DNA of 64,000 nt from Streptomonospora mangrovi (GCF_027604915.1 NZ_JAJAQC010000026.1:1-64000); one strand, 5' to 3'. Positions 9,044 to 21,183 are shown, numbered from the stretch's first letter. The notes: generated by a model from the sequence alone, not told the origin. Translations and numbers: made by a program.

Positions 9044-10371
9044 CCACCCTGACCCCCGTGCTGTCGGCCAACTGGGACCGCGCCGACTCCTTCACCCTGG
9101 AGGGCTACCGGGCCACCGGCGGCTACCAGGCGCTGCGCACCGCCCTGGGCATGGCCCCCGACACCCTGGTCGACCTGGTCAAGGCGTCGGGCCTGCGCGG
9201 CCGCGGCGGCGCCGGGTTCCCCACCGGGATGAAGTGGGGCTTCCTGCCCAAGGACAACCCCAACCCGCGCTACCTGGTGGTCAACGCCGACGAGTCCGAG
9301 CCGGGCACCTGCAAGGACGTCCCGCTGCTGCTGGCCAACCCGCACGTCCTGGTCGAGGGCGTGATCATCTCGGCCTACGCCATCCGCAGCTCCCAGGCGT
9401 TCATCTACGTGCGCGGCGAGGTGCTGCACGTCATCCGCCGGCTGCGGCACGCGGTCGAGGAGGCGCGCGCCGCCGGCCTGATCGGCACCGACATCCTCGG
9501 CAGCGGGTTCGACCTCGACGTGGTCGTGCACGCCGGCGCCGGCGCCTACATCTGCGGCGAGGAGACCGCGCTGCTGGACTCCCTGGAGGGCTACCGGGGC
9601 CAGCCCCGGCTCAAGCCGCCGTTCCCCGCCGTGGCCGGGCTCTACGCCTCGCCCACGGTGGTCAACAACGTGGAGTCCATCGCCAGCGTCCCCGCGATCG
9701 TCGCCAACGGCGCCGAGTGGTTCACCGCCATGGGCACCGAGAAGTCCGCCGGCTTCGGGTTCTTCTCGCTGTCGGGCCACGTCACCCGGCCCGGCCAGTA
9801 CGAGGCGCCGCTGGGCATCACCCTGCGCGAACTCCTCGACATGGCCGGCGGGATCCGCGCCGGCCACCGGCTGAAGTTCTGGACGCCGGGCGGGTCCTCC
9901 ACCCCGATCTTCACCGAGGAGCACCTCGACACCCCGCTGGACTTCGAGTCCGTGGGCGCCGCCGGGTCCATGCTGGGCACCCGGGCGCTCCAGATCTTCG
10001 ACGAGACCACCTGCGTGGTGCGGGCCGTGGGCCGCTGGATCGAGTTCTACGCCCACGAGTCCTGCGGCAAGTGCACACCCTGCCGCGAGGGCAACTACTG
10101 GATGGTGCAGGTCCTGGACCGGCTGGAGCACGGGCAGGGCACCGAGGCCGACCTCGACAAGCTGCTGGACATCTGCGACAACCTGCTGGGCCGCTCCTTC
10201 TGCGCGCTCGGCGACGGCGCCGCCAGCCCGGTCATGTCCTCCATCAAGCACTTCCGCCAGGAGTACATCGACCACGTCGCCCAGGGCGGGTGCCCGTTCG
10301 ACCACCGCAAGTCGACGGTGTGGGCCGACCGCGCCCCCGCCGGCGCCCAGGCAGGAGAGGAGGAGCGGTGA
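9040..10371 (+). CDS. nuoF: NADH-quinone oxidoreductase subunit F
   Basis: NuoF (51 kDa) binds NADH, FMN and cluster N3 and starts the electron chain. It has 443 aa from the GTG in [19 protein letters not shown] (about residues 55-69) is the FMN/NADH glycine-rich motif. [19 protein letters not shown] (about 166-184) is the second nucleotide motif, and [11 protein letters not shown] (about 342-352) carries three of the four [4Fe-4S] ligands. A later Cys in [10 protein letters not shown] is the fourth. Confidence 0.96.
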   Translation: MTTLTPVLSANWDRADSFTLEGYRATGGYQALRTALGMAPDTLVDLVKASGLRGRGGAGFPTGMKWGFLPKDNPNPRYLVVNADESEPGTCKDVPLLLANPHVLVEGVIISAYAIRSSQAFIYVRGEVLHVIRRLRHAVEEARAAGLIGTDILGSGFDLDVVVHAGAGAYICGEETALLDSLEGYRGQPRLKPPFPAVAGLYASPTVVNNVESIASVPAIVANGAEWFTAMGTEKSAGFGFFSLSGHVTRPGQYEAPLGITLRELLDMAGGIRAGHRLKFWTPGGSSTPIFTEEHLDTPLDFESVGAAGSMLGTRALQIFDETTCVVRAVGRWIEFYAHESCGKCTPCREGNYWMVQVLDRLEHGQGTEADLDKLLDICDNLLGRSFCALGDGAASPVMSSIKHFRQEYIDHVAQGGCPFDHRKSTVWADRAPAGAQAGEEER

Positions 10372-12875
10372 CCGTCACGACCAACAGCACCGCGGGCGGC
10401 GCACCGGCCGTCCCGCCCGAGGACCTCGTCACCGTCACCATCGACGGCTTCCAGATCCAGGTCCCCAAGGGCACCCTGGTCATCCGGGCCGCCGAGCTGC
10501 TGGGCATCCAGATCCCGCGCTTCTGCGACCACCCGCTGCTGGACCCGGTGGGCGCCTGCCGCCAGTGCCTGGTCGAGATCCCCGACGCCGGCAACGGCCG
10601 CCCCATGCCCAAGCCGCAGGCGTCCTGCACGATCACCGTCATGGAGGGCATGGTCGTCAAGACCCAGCTCACCTCGGCGGTGGCCGAGAAGGCCCAGCGC
10701 GGGATCATGGAGTTCCTGCTGATCAACCACCCGCTGGACTGCCCGGTCTGCGACAAGGGCGGCGAGTGCCCCCTCCAGAACCAGGCGATGTCCAACGGGC
10801 AGGGCGAGACCCGGTTCGTCGACGTCAAGCGCACCTTCCCCAAGCCGGTGCCGCTGTCGACCCAGGTCCTGCTGGACCGCGAGCGCTGCATCCAGTGCGC
10901 CCGCTGCACCCGGTTCTCCGCCCAGATCGCCGGCGACCCCTTCATCGAACTGCTGGAGCGCGGCGCCTCCGAGCAGGTCGGGATCGCCGAGGGCGAGCCG
11001 TTCCAGTCCTACTTCTCCGGCAACACCGTGCAGATCTGCCCGGTGGGCGCCCTCACCGGCGCCGCCTACCGGTTCCGCTCCCGCCCCTTCGACCTGGTCA
11101 GCACGCCCAGTGTGTGCGAGCACTGCGCCTCGGGCTGCGCCCAGCGCACCGACCACCGGCGCGGCACGGTCATGCGGCGGCTGGCCGGCGACGACCCCGA
11201 GGTCAACGAGGAGTGGAACTGCGACAAGGGCCGGTGGGCGTTCAAGTACGCCACCCAGCCCGACCGCATTACCCGCCCGCTGGTGCGCGACGAGGAGACC
11301 CGCGCGCTGGAGGTCGCCTCCTGGCCCGAGGCGGTGTCCACCGCCGCCGCCGGCCTGGCCCGCGCCCGCGACCGCGGCGGCCGGGTCGGGGTGATCACCG
11401 GCGGGCGCCTCACCCTTGAGGACTCCTACGCCTACGCCAAGTTCGCCCGGCTGGCGCTGCGCACCAACAGCGTCGACATGCGCGCCCGCCCGCACTCCGA
11501 CGAGGAGGCCGACTTCCTGGCCGCCCGGGTCGCCGGCACCGGCCTGGGCGTCACCTACGCCGACATCGACGCCGCCCCGGCGGTGCTGCTGGCCGGGTTC
11601 GACCCCGAGGACGAGTCGCCGGTGGTGTTCCTGCGGCTGCGCAAGGCGCACCGCAAGAACCGGCTGCGGGTCTTCTCGGTGGCCTCCCACGCCGCGCGCG
11701 GCCTGGACAAGACCGGCGGCACGCTGATCCCCGCCGCGCCCGGCGACGAGTCCCGGGTGCTGGACGCCGTCAGCGACCTGGCGCCCGAAGCCGTCGAGGC
11801 GCTGCGCGAGCGCGGCGCCCTCATCCTCGCCGGCGAGCGGCTGGCCCAGGTGCCCGGCGCGCTGTCGTCGGTGGCCCGCCTGGCCGACCGCACCGGCGCC
11901 CGCCTGGCCTGGATCCCGCGCCGGGCCGGGGAGCGCGGCGCGATCGAGGCGGGCGCGCTGCCCAACCTGCTGCCCGGCGGGCGGCCGGTCTCCGACGCCA
12001 CCGCCCGCGCCGAGGTCGCCCGCGCCTGGGGCGTGGCCGCGCTGCCCGAGCGCGAGGGGCGGGGCACCGCCGAGATCCTCGCGGCGGCGGCCGAGGGCGA
12101 ACTGGAGGCGCTGCTGATCGCCGGCGTCGAGCTGGCCGACCTGCCCGACCCCGAACTGGCCCGCGCCGCCCTGGCGCGGGTGCCGTTCGTGGTCAGCGTC
12201 GAGATGCGCGCCGGCGACATCACCGACCGCGCCGACGTGGTGCTGCCGGTGGCCGCCGTCGCCGAGAAGAGCGGCACGTTCCTCGACTGGGAGGGCCGCC
12301 CGCGCCCCTTCGGCACCGCGCTGAAGAAGCCGGGCCTGCTGTCGGACCTGCGGGTGCTGGCCGCGCTCGCCGACGAGATGGACGTCCACCTGGGCCTGCC
12401 CGACGACGCCGCCGCGCGCGCCGAGCTGGAGTCCCTGGGCGCCTGGACCGGCGAGCGGGTCCCCGACCCGCTGAGCCGCCCCGCGCCGCTGCCCGAGCCG
12501 GGCCGCGGCGAGGCGCTGCTGTCCACCTGGCGCCAGTTGCTGGGCCGCGGACCCATGCAGGACGGCGAGCCCTACCTGGCCGGCACCGCGCGCCCGGCCG
12601 TGGCGCGGGTCTCGGCCGCCACCGCCGCCGAGATCGGCCTGGCCGACGGCGGGCGGCTGCGCGTCACCGGCCCGCTGGGCGCGGTGAGCGTACCGGCGCT
12701 GGTGGTGCCCATGCCCGACCGCGTGGTGTGGCTGCCGGCCAACGCCCGCGACTGCGACGTCCGCCGCGACCTGGGCGCCGACGCCGGCGCGGTGGTGCGC
12801 CTGGAGGCCGACCGGGGCGCGGGCTTCGAGGTCGAAGCCCGGCCGACCGCGACGAGTGCTGGGAGCGACCAGTGA
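10368..12875 (+). CDS. nuoG: NADH-quinone oxidoreductase subunit G
   Basis: NuoG is the large iron-sulfur subunit of the hydrophilic arm. It has 835 aa from the GTG overlapping nuoF. An N-terminal ferredoxin-like domain holds a [2Fe-2S] cluster ([15 protein letters not shown], about residues 47-61). It is followed by the His-Cys3 motif [17 protein letters not shown] and the CIQCARC plus CPVGAL [4Fe-4S] motifs. CEHCASGC then starts the molybdopterin-oxidoreductase-like domain, so the additional N7-type cluster is probably present. The C-terminal 400 residues are the usual Ala-rich catalytically inactive domain. Confidence 0.95.
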   Translation: MTVTTNSTAGGAPAVPPEDLVTVTIDGFQIQVPKGTLVIRAAELLGIQIPRFCDHPLLDPVGACRQCLVEIPDAGNGRPMPKPQASCTITVMEGMVVKTQLTSAVAEKAQRGIMEFLLINHPLDCPVCDKGGECPLQNQAMSNGQGETRFVDVKRTFPKPVPLSTQVLLDRERCIQCARCTRFSAQIAGDPFIELLERGASEQVGIAEGEPFQSYFSGNTVQICPVGALTGAAYRFRSRPFDLVSTPSVCEHCASGCAQRTDHRRGTVMRRLAGDDPEVNEEWNCDKGRWAFKYATQPDRITRPLVRDEETRALEVASWPEAVSTAAAGLARARDRGGRVGVITGGRLTLEDSYAYAKFARLALRTNSVDMRARPHSDEEADFLAARVAGTGLGVTYADIDAAPAVLLAGFDPEDESPVVFLRLRKAHRKNRLRVFSVASHAARGLDKTGGTLIPAAPGDESRVLDAVSDLAPEAVEALRERGALILAGERLAQVPGALSSVARLADRTGARLAWIPRRAGERGAIEAGALPNLLPGGRPVSDATARAEVARAWGVAALPEREGRGTAEILAAAAEGELEALLIAGVELADLPDPELARAALARVPFVVSVEMRAGDITDRADVVLPVAAVAEKSGTFLDWEGRPRPFGTALKKPGLLSDLRVLAALADEMDVHLGLPDDAAARAELESLGAWTGERVPDPLSRPAPLPEPGRGEALLSTWRQLLGRGPMQDGEPYLAGTARPAVARVSAATAAEIGLADGGRLRVTGPLGAVSVPALVVPMPDRVVWLPANARDCDVRRDLGADAGAVVRLEADRGAGFEVEARPTATSAGSDQ

Positions 12876-14215
12876 TGACCCTCGCCCAAGGCGCCGAGCC
12901 CGGGCTCGGCGCGTTCGGCACCGACCCCTGGTGGATCACCCTCATCAAGGCGCTGGTGATCTTCGTCTTCCTGATGGTCTGCGTGCTGATGATGATCATG
13001 GCCGACCGCAAGGTCATGGGCCGCATGCAGCAGCGCCACGGCCCCAACCGGTTCGGCCCGCTGGGCCTGCTCCAGTCCCTGGCCGACGGCGTGAAGCTGT
13101 CGCTGAAGGAGGACGTGATCCCGCGCGGGGTGGACCGGGTGGTCTACATCGCCGCGCCGATGATCGCGGCGGTCCCGGCGTTCATCGCCTTCTCGGTGAT
13201 CCCGGTGGGGCCCGAGGTCACCATGTTCGGGGTCCAGACCCCGCTCCAGCTCACCGACCTGCCGATCGCCGCGCTGGTGGTGCTGGCCACCGCCGCCATC
13301 GGCGTCTACGGGATCGTGCTGGGCGGCTGGGCCTCCCAGTCGCCCTACGCGCTGCTGGGCGGGCTGCGGGCCTCGGCCCAGGTCATCAGCTACGAGATCG
13401 CCATGGGCCTGTCGTTCGTGGCGGTGTTCATGTACTCGGGGACGCTGACCACCTCGGGGATCGTGGAGGCGCAGCGGCCGCTGTGGTTCGCGGTGATCCT
13501 GCTGCCGTCCTTCCTCATCTACCTGGTCACCATGATCGGCGAGACCAACCGGCTGCCGTTCGACCTGGCCGAGGGCGAGGGCGAGATCGTCGGCGGGTTC
13601 ATGACCGAGTACGGCTCGATGAAGTTCACCATGTTCTTCCTCGCCGAGTACGTGAACATGGTGACCGTCGCCGCGGTGTCGGTGACCTTCTTCCTCGGCG
13701 GCTGGCTCGCGCCCCCGCCCATCACGTCGTTCTGGGCGGGCGCCAACGAGGGCTACTGGCCCATCCTGTGGTGGCTGGTGAAGTTCCTCGCCGTGATGTT
13801 CCTGTTCATCTGGGTGCGGGGCTCCCTGCCGCGCATCCGCTACGACCAGCTCATGCAGCTCGGCTGGAAGATCCTCATCCCGGTGCAGCTCGTGTGGATC
13901 ACCGCGGTGGCCGTGGTGCGGATCCTCCTCAACGAGGGGGCGCCCATCGGCGCGGTCGCGGCCGTGGTCGCGGGCTTCGCGCTGGTGGTGGTCGCGGCCG
14001 TCTACGGCTTCGCCCGCTCGGCGCGGCGCCGGCGCGCCGCCGAGGCCGCCGAGCGCCAGGAGGAGCTGCGGCTCATGCGCGACGACCCCGCCTACGGAGG
14101 CTTCCCGGTGCCACCGCAGAACGCACCCCACTACGGCAGCAGCGTGCCGGCCGAGGGACCCCGCTCCGGTGCGCGGGTCCCCCACGACAAGCGTGAGGAG
14201 GTTACCGGTGCTTGA
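12875..14215 (+). CDS. nuoH: NADH-quinone oxidoreductase subunit H
   Basis: NuoH (ND1) is the membrane subunit that lines the quinone chamber. It has 446 aa with about eight transmembrane helices. [20 protein letters not shown] is the conserved cytoplasmic loop near residue 50, and [20 protein letters not shown] holds the acidic residues of the quinone-site loop. The ATG at 12875 overlaps the nuoG stop by one base (TGATG); a GTG lies one codon earlier. The C-terminal 75 residues, after the last helix, are charged and Pro-rich and longer than in E. coli. Confidence 0.95.
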   Translation: MTLAQGAEPGLGAFGTDPWWITLIKALVIFVFLMVCVLMMIMADRKVMGRMQQRHGPNRFGPLGLLQSLADGVKLSLKEDVIPRGVDRVVYIAAPMIAAVPAFIAFSVIPVGPEVTMFGVQTPLQLTDLPIAALVVLATAAIGVYGIVLGGWASQSPYALLGGLRASAQVISYEIAMGLSFVAVFMYSGTLTTSGIVEAQRPLWFAVILLPSFLIYLVTMIGETNRLPFDLAEGEGEIVGGFMTEYGSMKFTMFFLAEYVNMVTVAAVSVTFFLGGWLAPPPITSFWAGANEGYWPILWWLVKFLAVMFLFIWVRGSLPRIRYDQLMQLGWKILIPVQLVWITAVAVVRILLNEGAPIGAVAAVVAGFALVVVAAVYGFARSARRRRAAEAAERQEELRLMRDDPAYGGFPVPPQNAPHYGSSVPAEGPRSGARVPHDKREEVTGA

Positions 14216-14762
14216 CTGGCTCAACCCCGTCAAGGGGTTCGGCGTCACCTTCCACACCATGTTCAAGAAGGTGCCGACCGTCAACTACCCCGAGGAGGTG
14301 CGGCCGACCGCGCCGCGCTTCCACGGCCGCCACCAGCTCAACCGCTGGCCCGACGGGCTGGAGAAGTGCATCGGCTGCGAGCTGTGCGCCTGGGCCTGCC
14401 CGGCCGACGCGATCTACGTGGAGGGCGGCGACAACACCGAGGACTCCCGGTTCTCGCCCGGCGAGCGCTACGGCCGCGTCTACCAAATCAACTACCTGCG
14501 GTGCATCCTGTGCGGCCTGTGCGTGGAGGCGTGCCCCACCCGGGCGCTCACCATGACCAACGAGTACGAGATCGCCGACGACGAGCGCGAGAGCCTGATC
14601 TGGACCAAGGAGCAGCTCCTGGCCCCGCTGCTGGAGGGCATGGAGGCGCCGCCGCACCCCATGCGCCTGGGCGAGACCGAGGAGGACTACTACCGCCAGG
14701 GCCCCGCCTTCGCCAGGTCCGCCCCGGGCGGCACCGGCGCCGACGGTAAGGCGGACCGGTGA
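14208..14762 (+). CDS. nuoI: NADH-quinone oxidoreductase subunit I
   Basis: NuoI is the ferredoxin-like subunit with two [4Fe-4S] clusters (N6a and N6b) that pass electrons towards NuoB. It has 184 aa starting at a GTG preceded by GAGGAGG. The two cluster motifs [12 protein letters not shown] (about residues 54-65) and [12 protein letters not shown] (about 101-112) are intact. The start overlaps the end of nuoH by 8 nt. Confidence 0.96.
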   Translation: MLDWLNPVKGFGVTFHTMFKKVPTVNYPEEVRPTAPRFHGRHQLNRWPDGLEKCIGCELCAWACPADAIYVEGGDNTEDSRFSPGERYGRVYQINYLRCILCGLCVEACPTRALTMTNEYEIADDERESLIWTKEQLLAPLLEGMEAPPHPMRLGETEEDYYRQGPAFARSAPGGTGADGKADR

Positions 14763-15721
14763 TGCGGGGCGCGTTCGCGGCCGCCGCGGCGGCCCCCATC
14801 GGCGGCCTGGAGACCACCGCCTTCTACGTCATCGGCGCCGTGGTGGTCCTCGCCGCCATCGGCGTGGTCTTCAGCCGCAAGGCGGTCCACTCGGCCGTGC
14901 TCATGGCCACGGTCATGCTCGGCCTGGCCGTGTTCTACGGCATGAACCAGGCGCCGTTCCTGATGGTCGTGCAGATCGTCGTCTACACCGGCGCGGTCCT
15001 CATGCTGTTCCTGTTCGTGCTGATGCTGGTCGGCGTCAGCTCGGCGGACTCCCTGGTGGAGACCCTGCGCGGGCAGCGCCTGCTCACCGCCGTGGTGGCG
15101 GCGTGCTTCCTGGGCGCGCTCGCGCTGGGCCTGACCCGCATCACCGCCGGCGACCCCGCCGGGCTGGGCGCGGGCACCGCCGCCGCCGGGGGCAGCGTCC
15201 CCTGGATCGCCGGCGAGGTCATCTACCGCTACATCATCGCCTTCGAGGCCACCGGCGCGCTGCTGATCACCGCCGTGCTGGGCGCCCTGGTGCTGGCGCA
15301 CGTCACCCGCATCAAGAAGCGCCGCAGCCAGCGGGAGATGGCCCGCGACCGCGTCCGCGGCGACCACCCCACCCCGCTGCCCGGCCCCGGCACCTACGCC
15401 CGGCACAACGCCATCGACATGCCGGCGCTGCTGCCCGACGGCTCGGTGTCGGAGCTGTCGCTCAACCCGGTCCTCACCGCTCGCGACCCCGCCCTCCAGT
15501 CGGAGGTCCCCCGCGACATCCGGCCGGGGGTCATCCCCCAGCCCGGCGGCGCCTCGGACTCCGCCTGGTCCAAGGAGGGCCACGCCGCCGGCGAGCGCGA
15601 CCCCGAGGCGGTCGGCTCCGCCGGGGAGCCCGGCGCCGGCGGCGCGGAGGACGGCGACGACGACCGACGCGGCAACGGCGACGCCAACGGACAGGAGGCC
15701 GAGCGCTCATGGACCCGATGA
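14762..15721 (+). CDS. nuoJ: NADH-quinone oxidoreductase subunit J
   Basis: NuoJ (ND6) is a membrane subunit of the proton-pumping arm. It has about 319 aa. Five transmembrane helices occupy the first 200 residues; [20 protein letters not shown] is the conserved helix 3 that contains the pi-bulge in known structures. The last 120 residues form a hydrophilic tail that becomes rich in Gly, Asp and Glu, seen in actinobacterial NuoJ and of unknown role. ATG 14762 overlaps the nuoI stop by one base; a GTG one codon upstream is an alternative. Confidence 0.94.
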   Translation: MRGAFAAAAAAPIGGLETTAFYVIGAVVVLAAIGVVFSRKAVHSAVLMATVMLGLAVFYGMNQAPFLMVVQIVVYTGAVLMLFLFVLMLVGVSSADSLVETLRGQRLLTAVVAACFLGALALGLTRITAGDPAGLGAGTAAAGGSVPWIAGEVIYRYIIAFEATGALLITAVLGALVLAHVTRIKKRRSQREMARDRVRGDHPTPLPGPGTYARHNAIDMPALLPDGSVSELSLNPVLTARDPALQSEVPRDIRPGVIPQPGGASDSAWSKEGHAAGERDPEAVGSAGEPGAGGAEDGDDDRRGNGDANGQEAERSWTR

Positions 15722-16008
15722 ACTACATCGTGCTCGCCGCGATCGTGTTCACGATCGGCGCCGTGGGGGTGCTGGTACGGCGCAACGCCATCATCGTGTT
15801 CATGTGCGTGGAGCTGATGCTCAACGCCTGCAACCTGGCGTTCGTCGCCTTCGCCCGGATGCTCGGCGACATCGAGGGCCAGGTCATCGCGTTCTTCGTG
15901 ATGATCGTGGCCGCGGCCGAGGTCGTGGTGGGCCTGGCGATCATCATGCAGATCTTTAGGACCCGCAGGTCGGCGTCGCTGGACGACGCCAACCTGCTCA
16001 AGCACTAG
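15709..16008 (+). CDS. nuoK: NADH-quinone oxidoreductase subunit K
   Basis: NuoK (ND4L) is a small membrane subunit with three helices carrying two conserved glutamates of the proton path. It has 99 aa. One glutamate is in [15 protein letters not shown] (about residues 30-44), the other in the third helix ([11 protein letters not shown]). The ATG at 15709 is chosen because AGGAGG lies 11 nt upstream; the next ATG (15718) would be 20 nt away. The gene overlaps the end of nuoJ by 13 nt. Confidence 0.95.
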   Translation: MDPMNYIVLAAIVFTIGAVGVLVRRNAIIVFMCVELMLNACNLAFVAFARMLGDIEGQVIAFFVMIVAAAEVVVGLAIIMQIFRTRRSASLDDANLLKH

Positions 16009-16016
16009 AAGGCGAC

Positions 16017-17978
16017 GTGGCTGTGTCTGAACTAACCCTCGCCGCCGAGCAGCACGCGCACGCCGTCACCACCGAGGCCAGCGGGGCGGTCCTGGAGAAC
16101 TCCTGGCTGCTGATCGCGCTTCCGCTGGTGGGCGCCGCGATCCTGCTGCTGGGCGGGCGCCGGACCAACTCCTGGGGCCACTGGCTCGCGGTGGCGCTGC
16201 CGCTCGCGAGCTTCGGGTGGGCCGTGGCGGCGCTGCTGCACATGCTGGGCGCCCCGCCCGAGGAGCGCAGCTACGCGGTCCCGGTCTACACCTGGTTCTC
16301 CGTCGGCGGGTTCGACGCCGAGGTGAGCCTGCTGCTGGACCCGCTGTCCATCAGCTTCGCGCTGCTGATCACCGGCGTCGGCTCGCTGATCCACATCTAC
16401 TCGGTGGGCTACATGGCCCACGACGACCGGCGCCGCCGGTTCTTCGCCTACCTGAACCTGTTCGTGGCGGCGATGCTGGTCCTGGTCCTCGCCGACAACT
16501 ACGCCCTGCTGTTCCTGGGCTGGGAGGGCGTGGGCCTGGCGTCCTACCTGCTGATCGGCTTCTGGCAGCACAAGGACTCCGCGGCGGTCGCCGCCAAGAA
16601 GGCGTTCCTGGTCAACCGCGTCGGCGACATGGGCCTGCTCATCGCGATCATGCTCATGTTCACCACGTTCGGCACGGTCGCCTTCCACGACGTGTTCGGG
16701 GCGGCCGGCGAGGCCGGGCAGGGGCTGATGACCGCCATCGGCCTGCTGCTGCTCCTGGGCGCCTGCGGCAAGTCGGCCCAGTTGCCGCTCCAGTCCTGGC
16801 TGCTGGACGCCATGGAGGGCCCCACGCCGGTCTCGGCGCTGATCCACGCGGCCACCATGGTCACCGCCGGCGTCTACCTGATCGTGCGCTCGGGCGCGGT
16901 GTTCGAGGCCGCGCCCGCCGCCCAGCTCACCGTCGCGATCGTGGGCGCGGCCACACTGCTGGCCGGCGCCATCATCGGGTGCGCCAAGGACGACATCAAG
17001 AAGGCACTGGCCGGCTCCACCATGAGCCAGATCGGCTACATGACCATGGCCGCCGGGCTGGGGCCCATCGGCTACGCCGCCGCCATCGCCCACCTGATCA
17101 CCCACGGCTTCTTCAAGGCCGGGCTGTTCCTGGGCGCCGGCTCGGTCATGCACGGCATGAACGACGAGGTCGACATGCGCCGCTACGGCGGCCTGCGCGG
17201 CGCCATGCCCGTCACCTTCGCCACCTTCGGCCTGGGCTACCTCGCCATCATCGGGTTCCCGCTGCTGTCGGGGTGGTGGACCAAGGAGGGCATCATCGCC
17301 GCGGCCTTCGAGAGCGGTGGCGCCGCCGGCATGGTCTTCGGCGCGGCGGCGCTGCTGGGCGCCGGGCTGACCGCGTTCTACATGACCCGCGTCATGATCA
17401 TGACGTTCTTCGGCAAGCGCCGCTGGGCCGACGACGCCCACCCCCACGAGTCGCCGGCGTCGATGACGGTGCCGATGATCGTGCTGGCGGTGGGCTCGGT
17501 GGCGCTGGGCGCCGCCCTGGTGTTCGGCTACCGGTTCGCGGCGTTCCTGGAGCCCGCCATCGGCGCGCCCGAGCACCACCACGCGTTCAGCATGGCCACC
17601 ATGCTCACCAGTTGGCCGAGCCTGGCCGCGCTGGGCCTGATGGTCTTGGGCGTGGCCACCGCCTGGTTCATGTACGGCCGGCGGGAGGTGGCGCGCACCG
17701 CGCCGCGCGCGGGCCTGGTCACCGCCGCCGCGCGCAACGAGCTGTACGGAAACGCCATCAACGAGGGGCTGCTGATGCGGCCCGGCCAACAGGTCGCCCG
17801 TGCGCTGGCGGCCTTCGACACGTCGGTGGTCGACGGCCTGGTCAACGGGATCGGCACGAGCGTGCGCGACAGCTCGCGCGGGCTGCGCGGCGCGCAGACC
17901 GGGTTCGCCCGCACCTACGCGCTGACGATGCTGTTCGGCGCCGCCATCGTCGTCGCAACGCTGGCTGTGAGGATCTGA
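16017..17978 (+). CDS. nuoL: NADH-quinone oxidoreductase subunit L
   Basis: NuoL (ND5) is the most distal antiporter-like proton-pumping subunit, with the long lateral helix that spans the membrane arm. It has 653 aa and about 16 transmembrane helices. The conserved antiporter core [15 protein letters not shown] and [20 protein letters not shown] are present, as is [13 protein letters not shown]. The GTG start is only 8 nt after the nuoK stop, with GAAGG close upstream. Confidence 0.96.
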   Translation: MAVSELTLAAEQHAHAVTTEASGAVLENSWLLIALPLVGAAILLLGGRRTNSWGHWLAVALPLASFGWAVAALLHMLGAPPEERSYAVPVYTWFSVGGFDAEVSLLLDPLSISFALLITGVGSLIHIYSVGYMAHDDRRRRFFAYLNLFVAAMLVLVLADNYALLFLGWEGVGLASYLLIGFWQHKDSAAVAAKKAFLVNRVGDMGLLIAIMLMFTTFGTVAFHDVFGAAGEAGQGLMTAIGLLLLLGACGKSAQLPLQSWLLDAMEGPTPVSALIHAATMVTAGVYLIVRSGAVFEAAPAAQLTVAIVGAATLLAGAIIGCAKDDIKKALAGSTMSQIGYMTMAAGLGPIGYAAAIAHLITHGFFKAGLFLGAGSVMHGMNDEVDMRRYGGLRGAMPVTFATFGLGYLAIIGFPLLSGWWTKEGIIAAAFESGGAAGMVFGAAALLGAGLTAFYMTRVMIMTFFGKRRWADDAHPHESPASMTVPMIVLAVGSVALGAALVFGYRFAAFLEPAIGAPEHHHAFSMATMLTSWPSLAALGLMVLGVATAWFMYGRREVARTAPRAGLVTAAARNELYGNAINEGLLMRPGQQVARALAAFDTSVVDGLVNGIGTSVRDSSRGLRGAQTGFARTYALTMLFGAAIVVATLAVRI

Positions 17979-19540
17979 TGACCGACATCCCCTGGCTCAC
18001 CCTCGCCATCGCGCTGCCCGCCCTGGGCGGCCTCGCGGTGGCCCTGCTGCCGCGCGAGCGCGTCCTGGCCGCCAAGTGGACGGCCCTGGGCGTCAGCGGG
18101 GCCGTCCTGGTGCTGGTCGCGGTGATGGCCGCGCGGTTCGCCCCCACCGGCGGCGAGCGCCTCCAGTTCGCCGAGGTCTACCCGTGGATCCCCCGGTTCG
18201 GGGTGAACTACGCGGTGGGGGTCGACGGCATCGCGCTGGTGCTGATCCTGATGTCGGCGGTGCTGGTGCCGCTGGTCGTGCTCGCGGCCTGGCACGAGAA
18301 CGACGACGCCGACGACCGCGGCAAGGGCTACTTCGCGCTCATCCTGGTCCTCGAGGCGATGATGATCGGGGTCTTCGCGGCCACCGACGTCTTCCTGTTC
18401 TACGTGTTCTTCGAGGCCATGCTGATCCCGGTCTACTTCATGATCGGGCGCTACGGGCGCGGCCCCCAGCGCCGCGCGGCCGCGGTGAAGTTCCTGCTCT
18501 ACAGCCTCCTGGGCGGCCTGCTGATGCTGGTCGCGGTGATCGGGGTCTACGTCTACGGCGGCACGTTCCTGTGGAGCGAGCTGGTGGGCCCCGGCGGCGC
18601 GCTCGCCGGAGTCGACACCACCGCGGCGCGCTGGCTGTTCCTCGGCTTCTTCGTGGCCTTCGCGATCAAGGCGCCGATGTGGCCGGTGCACACCTGGCTG
18701 CCCACGGCGGCCGGGGCGTCGCGGCCGGGCACCGCCGTGCTGCTGGTGGGCGTGCTGGACAAGGTCGGCACCTACGGCATGCTGCGCTACTGCCTGGAGA
18801 TGTTCCCCGAGGCGTCGCGCTGGTTCGTGTGGCCGGTCGTGGTGCTCAGCCTGGTCAGCATCGTCTACGGCGCCGTCCTGGCCATCGCGCAGAGCGACAT
18901 GATGCGGCTGATCGCCTACACCTCGGTGTCGCACTTCGGGTTCATCACCCTGGGCATCTTCGCGATGACCTCCCAGGGGCAGTCGGGCGCGGCGCTGTAC
19001 ATGGTCAACCACGGGTTCGCCACCGGCGCGCTGTTCCTGGTCGTCGGGTTCCTCATCGCCCGCCGGGAGTCCTCGGCGATCGGCGACTACCGGGGCGTGC
19101 AGAAGAGCGCGCCGGTGCTGGCCGGGGTGTTCCTGGTCGCCGGCCTCGCCGGGCTGGCGCTGCCCGGGCTCTCGCCGTTCGTCAGCGAGTTCCTGGTCTT
19201 CATCGGCACCTACGCGTTCCACCCGGTGCCCGCGATCATCGCCTCGGTGGGCGTGGTCCTGGCCGCGCTCTACATCCTGTGGATGTACCAGCGCACCATG
19301 ACCGGCCCGGCGCCCGAGGGGTCCGCGCGGCTGCGCGACCTCTCCCGCCGCGAGACCTGGGCCGTGGCACCGCTGATCGCACTGCTGATCATCTTCGGCG
19401 TGTACCCGCAGCCGCTGCTGGACGCCATCAACCCGGCGGTCGAGGCGACCATGCGGCAGGTCGATGTCACCGACCCCGCACCGGCGCTCGGCGACGCCGA
19501 CACCACCGCGAGCGGGCAGGAAGAAGGGGACCACGAGTGA
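17978..19540 (+). CDS. nuoM: NADH-quinone oxidoreductase subunit M
   Basis: NuoM (ND4) is an antiporter-like proton-pumping membrane subunit. It has 520 aa and about 14 transmembrane helices. FFEAMLIPVYFMIG contains the conserved acidic residue of helix 5. KAPMWPVHTWLPTA is followed by a family-typical loop, although AGASRPGTAVLLVGVLDKVG differs slightly from the common AHTEAPTAGSVILAG. YTSVSHFGFITLGIF is conserved. The ATG overlaps the nuoL stop by one base. Confidence 0.96.
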   Translation: MTDIPWLTLAIALPALGGLAVALLPRERVLAAKWTALGVSGAVLVLVAVMAARFAPTGGERLQFAEVYPWIPRFGVNYAVGVDGIALVLILMSAVLVPLVVLAAWHENDDADDRGKGYFALILVLEAMMIGVFAATDVFLFYVFFEAMLIPVYFMIGRYGRGPQRRAAAVKFLLYSLLGGLLMLVAVIGVYVYGGTFLWSELVGPGGALAGVDTTAARWLFLGFFVAFAIKAPMWPVHTWLPTAAGASRPGTAVLLVGVLDKVGTYGMLRYCLEMFPEASRWFVWPVVVLSLVSIVYGAVLAIAQSDMMRLIAYTSVSHFGFITLGIFAMTSQGQSGAALYMVNHGFATGALFLVVGFLIARRESSAIGDYRGVQKSAPVLAGVFLVAGLAGLALPGLSPFVSEFLVFIGTYAFHPVPAIIASVGVVLAALYILWMYQRTMTGPAPEGSARLRDLSRRETWAVAPLIALLIIFGVYPQPLLDAINPAVEATMRQVDVTDPAPALGDADTTASGQEEGDHE

Positions 19541-21183
19541 GTACACCGTTGCTCGTGACGGCGGCGCCGACCATCACGGAGAACCCGCCGCAGATCGACT
19601 ACTGGCTGCTGTCGCCGATGCTGGTGGTGTTCGGCGCCGCCGTCATCGGCGTGCTGGTCGAGGCGTTCGTGCCCGCCGCGCGGCGCCGGGCCGTCCAGCT
19701 CGGCCTGGCACTGGCGGCGGTGGCCGCCGCCTTCGTGCTGAGCATCCTCATCGTGGGCGCGCTGCCCGCCGACGGCCCCGGCGAGACCCTGGCCTTCGGC
19801 AGCGTCGCGGTGGACCGGGTCTCGGTCTTCCTCCAGGGCTCGGTGCTGGTGCTCGGGTTCGTCAGCCTGCTGCTGATCGCGGAGAACCGCCGGGGCGAGA
19901 GCGCGTTCGCCGCGCAGGCCGCGGCGGTGCCCGGCAGCGAGGAGGAGCGCGAGCACGTGATGGCGGGCTCCCAGCACACCGAGGTCTACCCGCTGGTGCT
20001 GTTCGCGCTGCTGGGCATGCAGCTCTTCCCGGCGGCCAACGACTTCCTCACCATGTTCGTCGCGCTGGAGGTCATGAGCCTGCCGCTGTACCTGCTGTGC
20101 GGGCTGGCCCGGCGGCGCCGGCTGTTCTCCCAGGAGGCGGCCGTCAAGTACTTCCTGCTGGGCGCGTTCTCCTCGGCGTTCTTCCTGTTCGGCATCGCCA
20201 TGGTCTACGGCTACGCGGGGTCGGTGAACTTCGCCGAGGTCGCGGCGGCGGTGCGCGAGGGCGGCGGCCCGCTGTTCGCCGACGGCGGAGGCCGGCCGCT
20301 GCTGCTGCTCGGCATCGGCCTGATCGCGGTGGGCCTGCTGTTCAAGGTCGGCGCGGTGCCCTTCCACAACTGGAAGCCCGACGTCTACCAGGGCGCGCCC
20401 ACCCCCATCACGGCGCTGATGGCCTCCTGCACCCTGGTGGCCGCCTTCGGCGCGCTGCTGCGGGTGTTCTACGTGCCCTTCGGCGGCTCGGCCGCCGACT
20501 GGGCGCCGATGCTGTGGGTGGTGGCGATCCTGACCATGGTGCTGGCCGCCGTGGTCGCGGTGACCCAGCGCGACATCAAGCGGCTGCTGGCCTACTCCTC
20601 GGTGGTGCACGCCGGGTTCGTGCTGACGGCGGTGGTGGCCGCCAGCCCCGAGGGCCTGGCCGGGGCCATGTTCTACCTCGCCGCCTACGGGTTCACCACC
20701 ATCGGGGCGTTCGCCGTGGTCACCCTGGTGCGCACGCACGAGAACGGCCCCGAGGCCGGGGAGCTGTCGCAGTGGGCCGGGCTGGGGCGCACCTCGCCGC
20801 TGCTGGCGGGCGCGCTCGCGCTGTTCCTCCTCGCCTTCGCCGGGATCCCGCTGACCAGCGGGTTCATCGGCAAGTTCGCGGTGTTCGAGGCGGCCATGGC
20901 GGCGGGCGCGGCCCCGCTCGTGGTGGTGGGCGTGCTCAGCAGCGCGGTGACGGCGTTCTTCTACGTGCGGATCATCGTGCTGATGTTCTTCGCCGACCCG
21001 GCCGAGACCGGCCCCACGGTGGTGCGCGCGGGGCTGTTCACCGGTTCGGCCATCGCGATCGGCGTCGCCGCGACGTTCCTGCTCGGCGTCTACCCGACTC
21101 CGGTGCTGGACCACCTGCTGCCCCAGCCGGGCACTGAACAGGGGGAGTCGCTGGTGGCCACGGCCGAGGGCTCCGCAGGGTAG
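19537..21183 (+). CDS. nuoN: NADH-quinone oxidoreductase subunit N
   Basis: NuoN (ND2) is the third antiporter-like subunit and the last gene of the operon. It has 548 aa with about 14 transmembrane helices, starting at the GTG in GTGA. MFVALEVMSLPLYLLCGLAR carries the helix-5 glutamate. FKVGAVPFHNWKPDVYQGAP and the helix with LLAYSSVVHAGFVL are conserved proton-channel elements. The operon ends here; the next gene starts 135 nt downstream and is also on the plus strand. Confidence 0.96.
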   Translation: MSTPLLVTAAPTITENPPQIDYWLLSPMLVVFGAAVIGVLVEAFVPAARRRAVQLGLALAAVAAAFVLSILIVGALPADGPGETLAFGSVAVDRVSVFLQGSVLVLGFVSLLLIAENRRGESAFAAQAAAVPGSEEEREHVMAGSQHTEVYPLVLFALLGMQLFPAANDFLTMFVALEVMSLPLYLLCGLARRRRLFSQEAAVKYFLLGAFSSAFFLFGIAMVYGYAGSVNFAEVAAAVREGGGPLFADGGGRPLLLLGIGLIAVGLLFKVGAVPFHNWKPDVYQGAPTPITALMASCTLVAAFGALLRVFYVPFGGSAADWAPMLWVVAILTMVLAAVVAVTQRDIKRLLAYSSVVHAGFVLTAVVAASPEGLAGAMFYLAAYGFTTIGAFAVVTLVRTHENGPEAGELSQWAGLGRTSPLLAGALALFLLAFAGIPLTSGFIGKFAVFEAAMAAGAAPLVVVGVLSSAVTAFFYVRIIVLMFFADPAETGPTVVRAGLFTGSAIAIGVAATFLLGVYPTPVLDHLLPQPGTEQGESLVATAEGSAG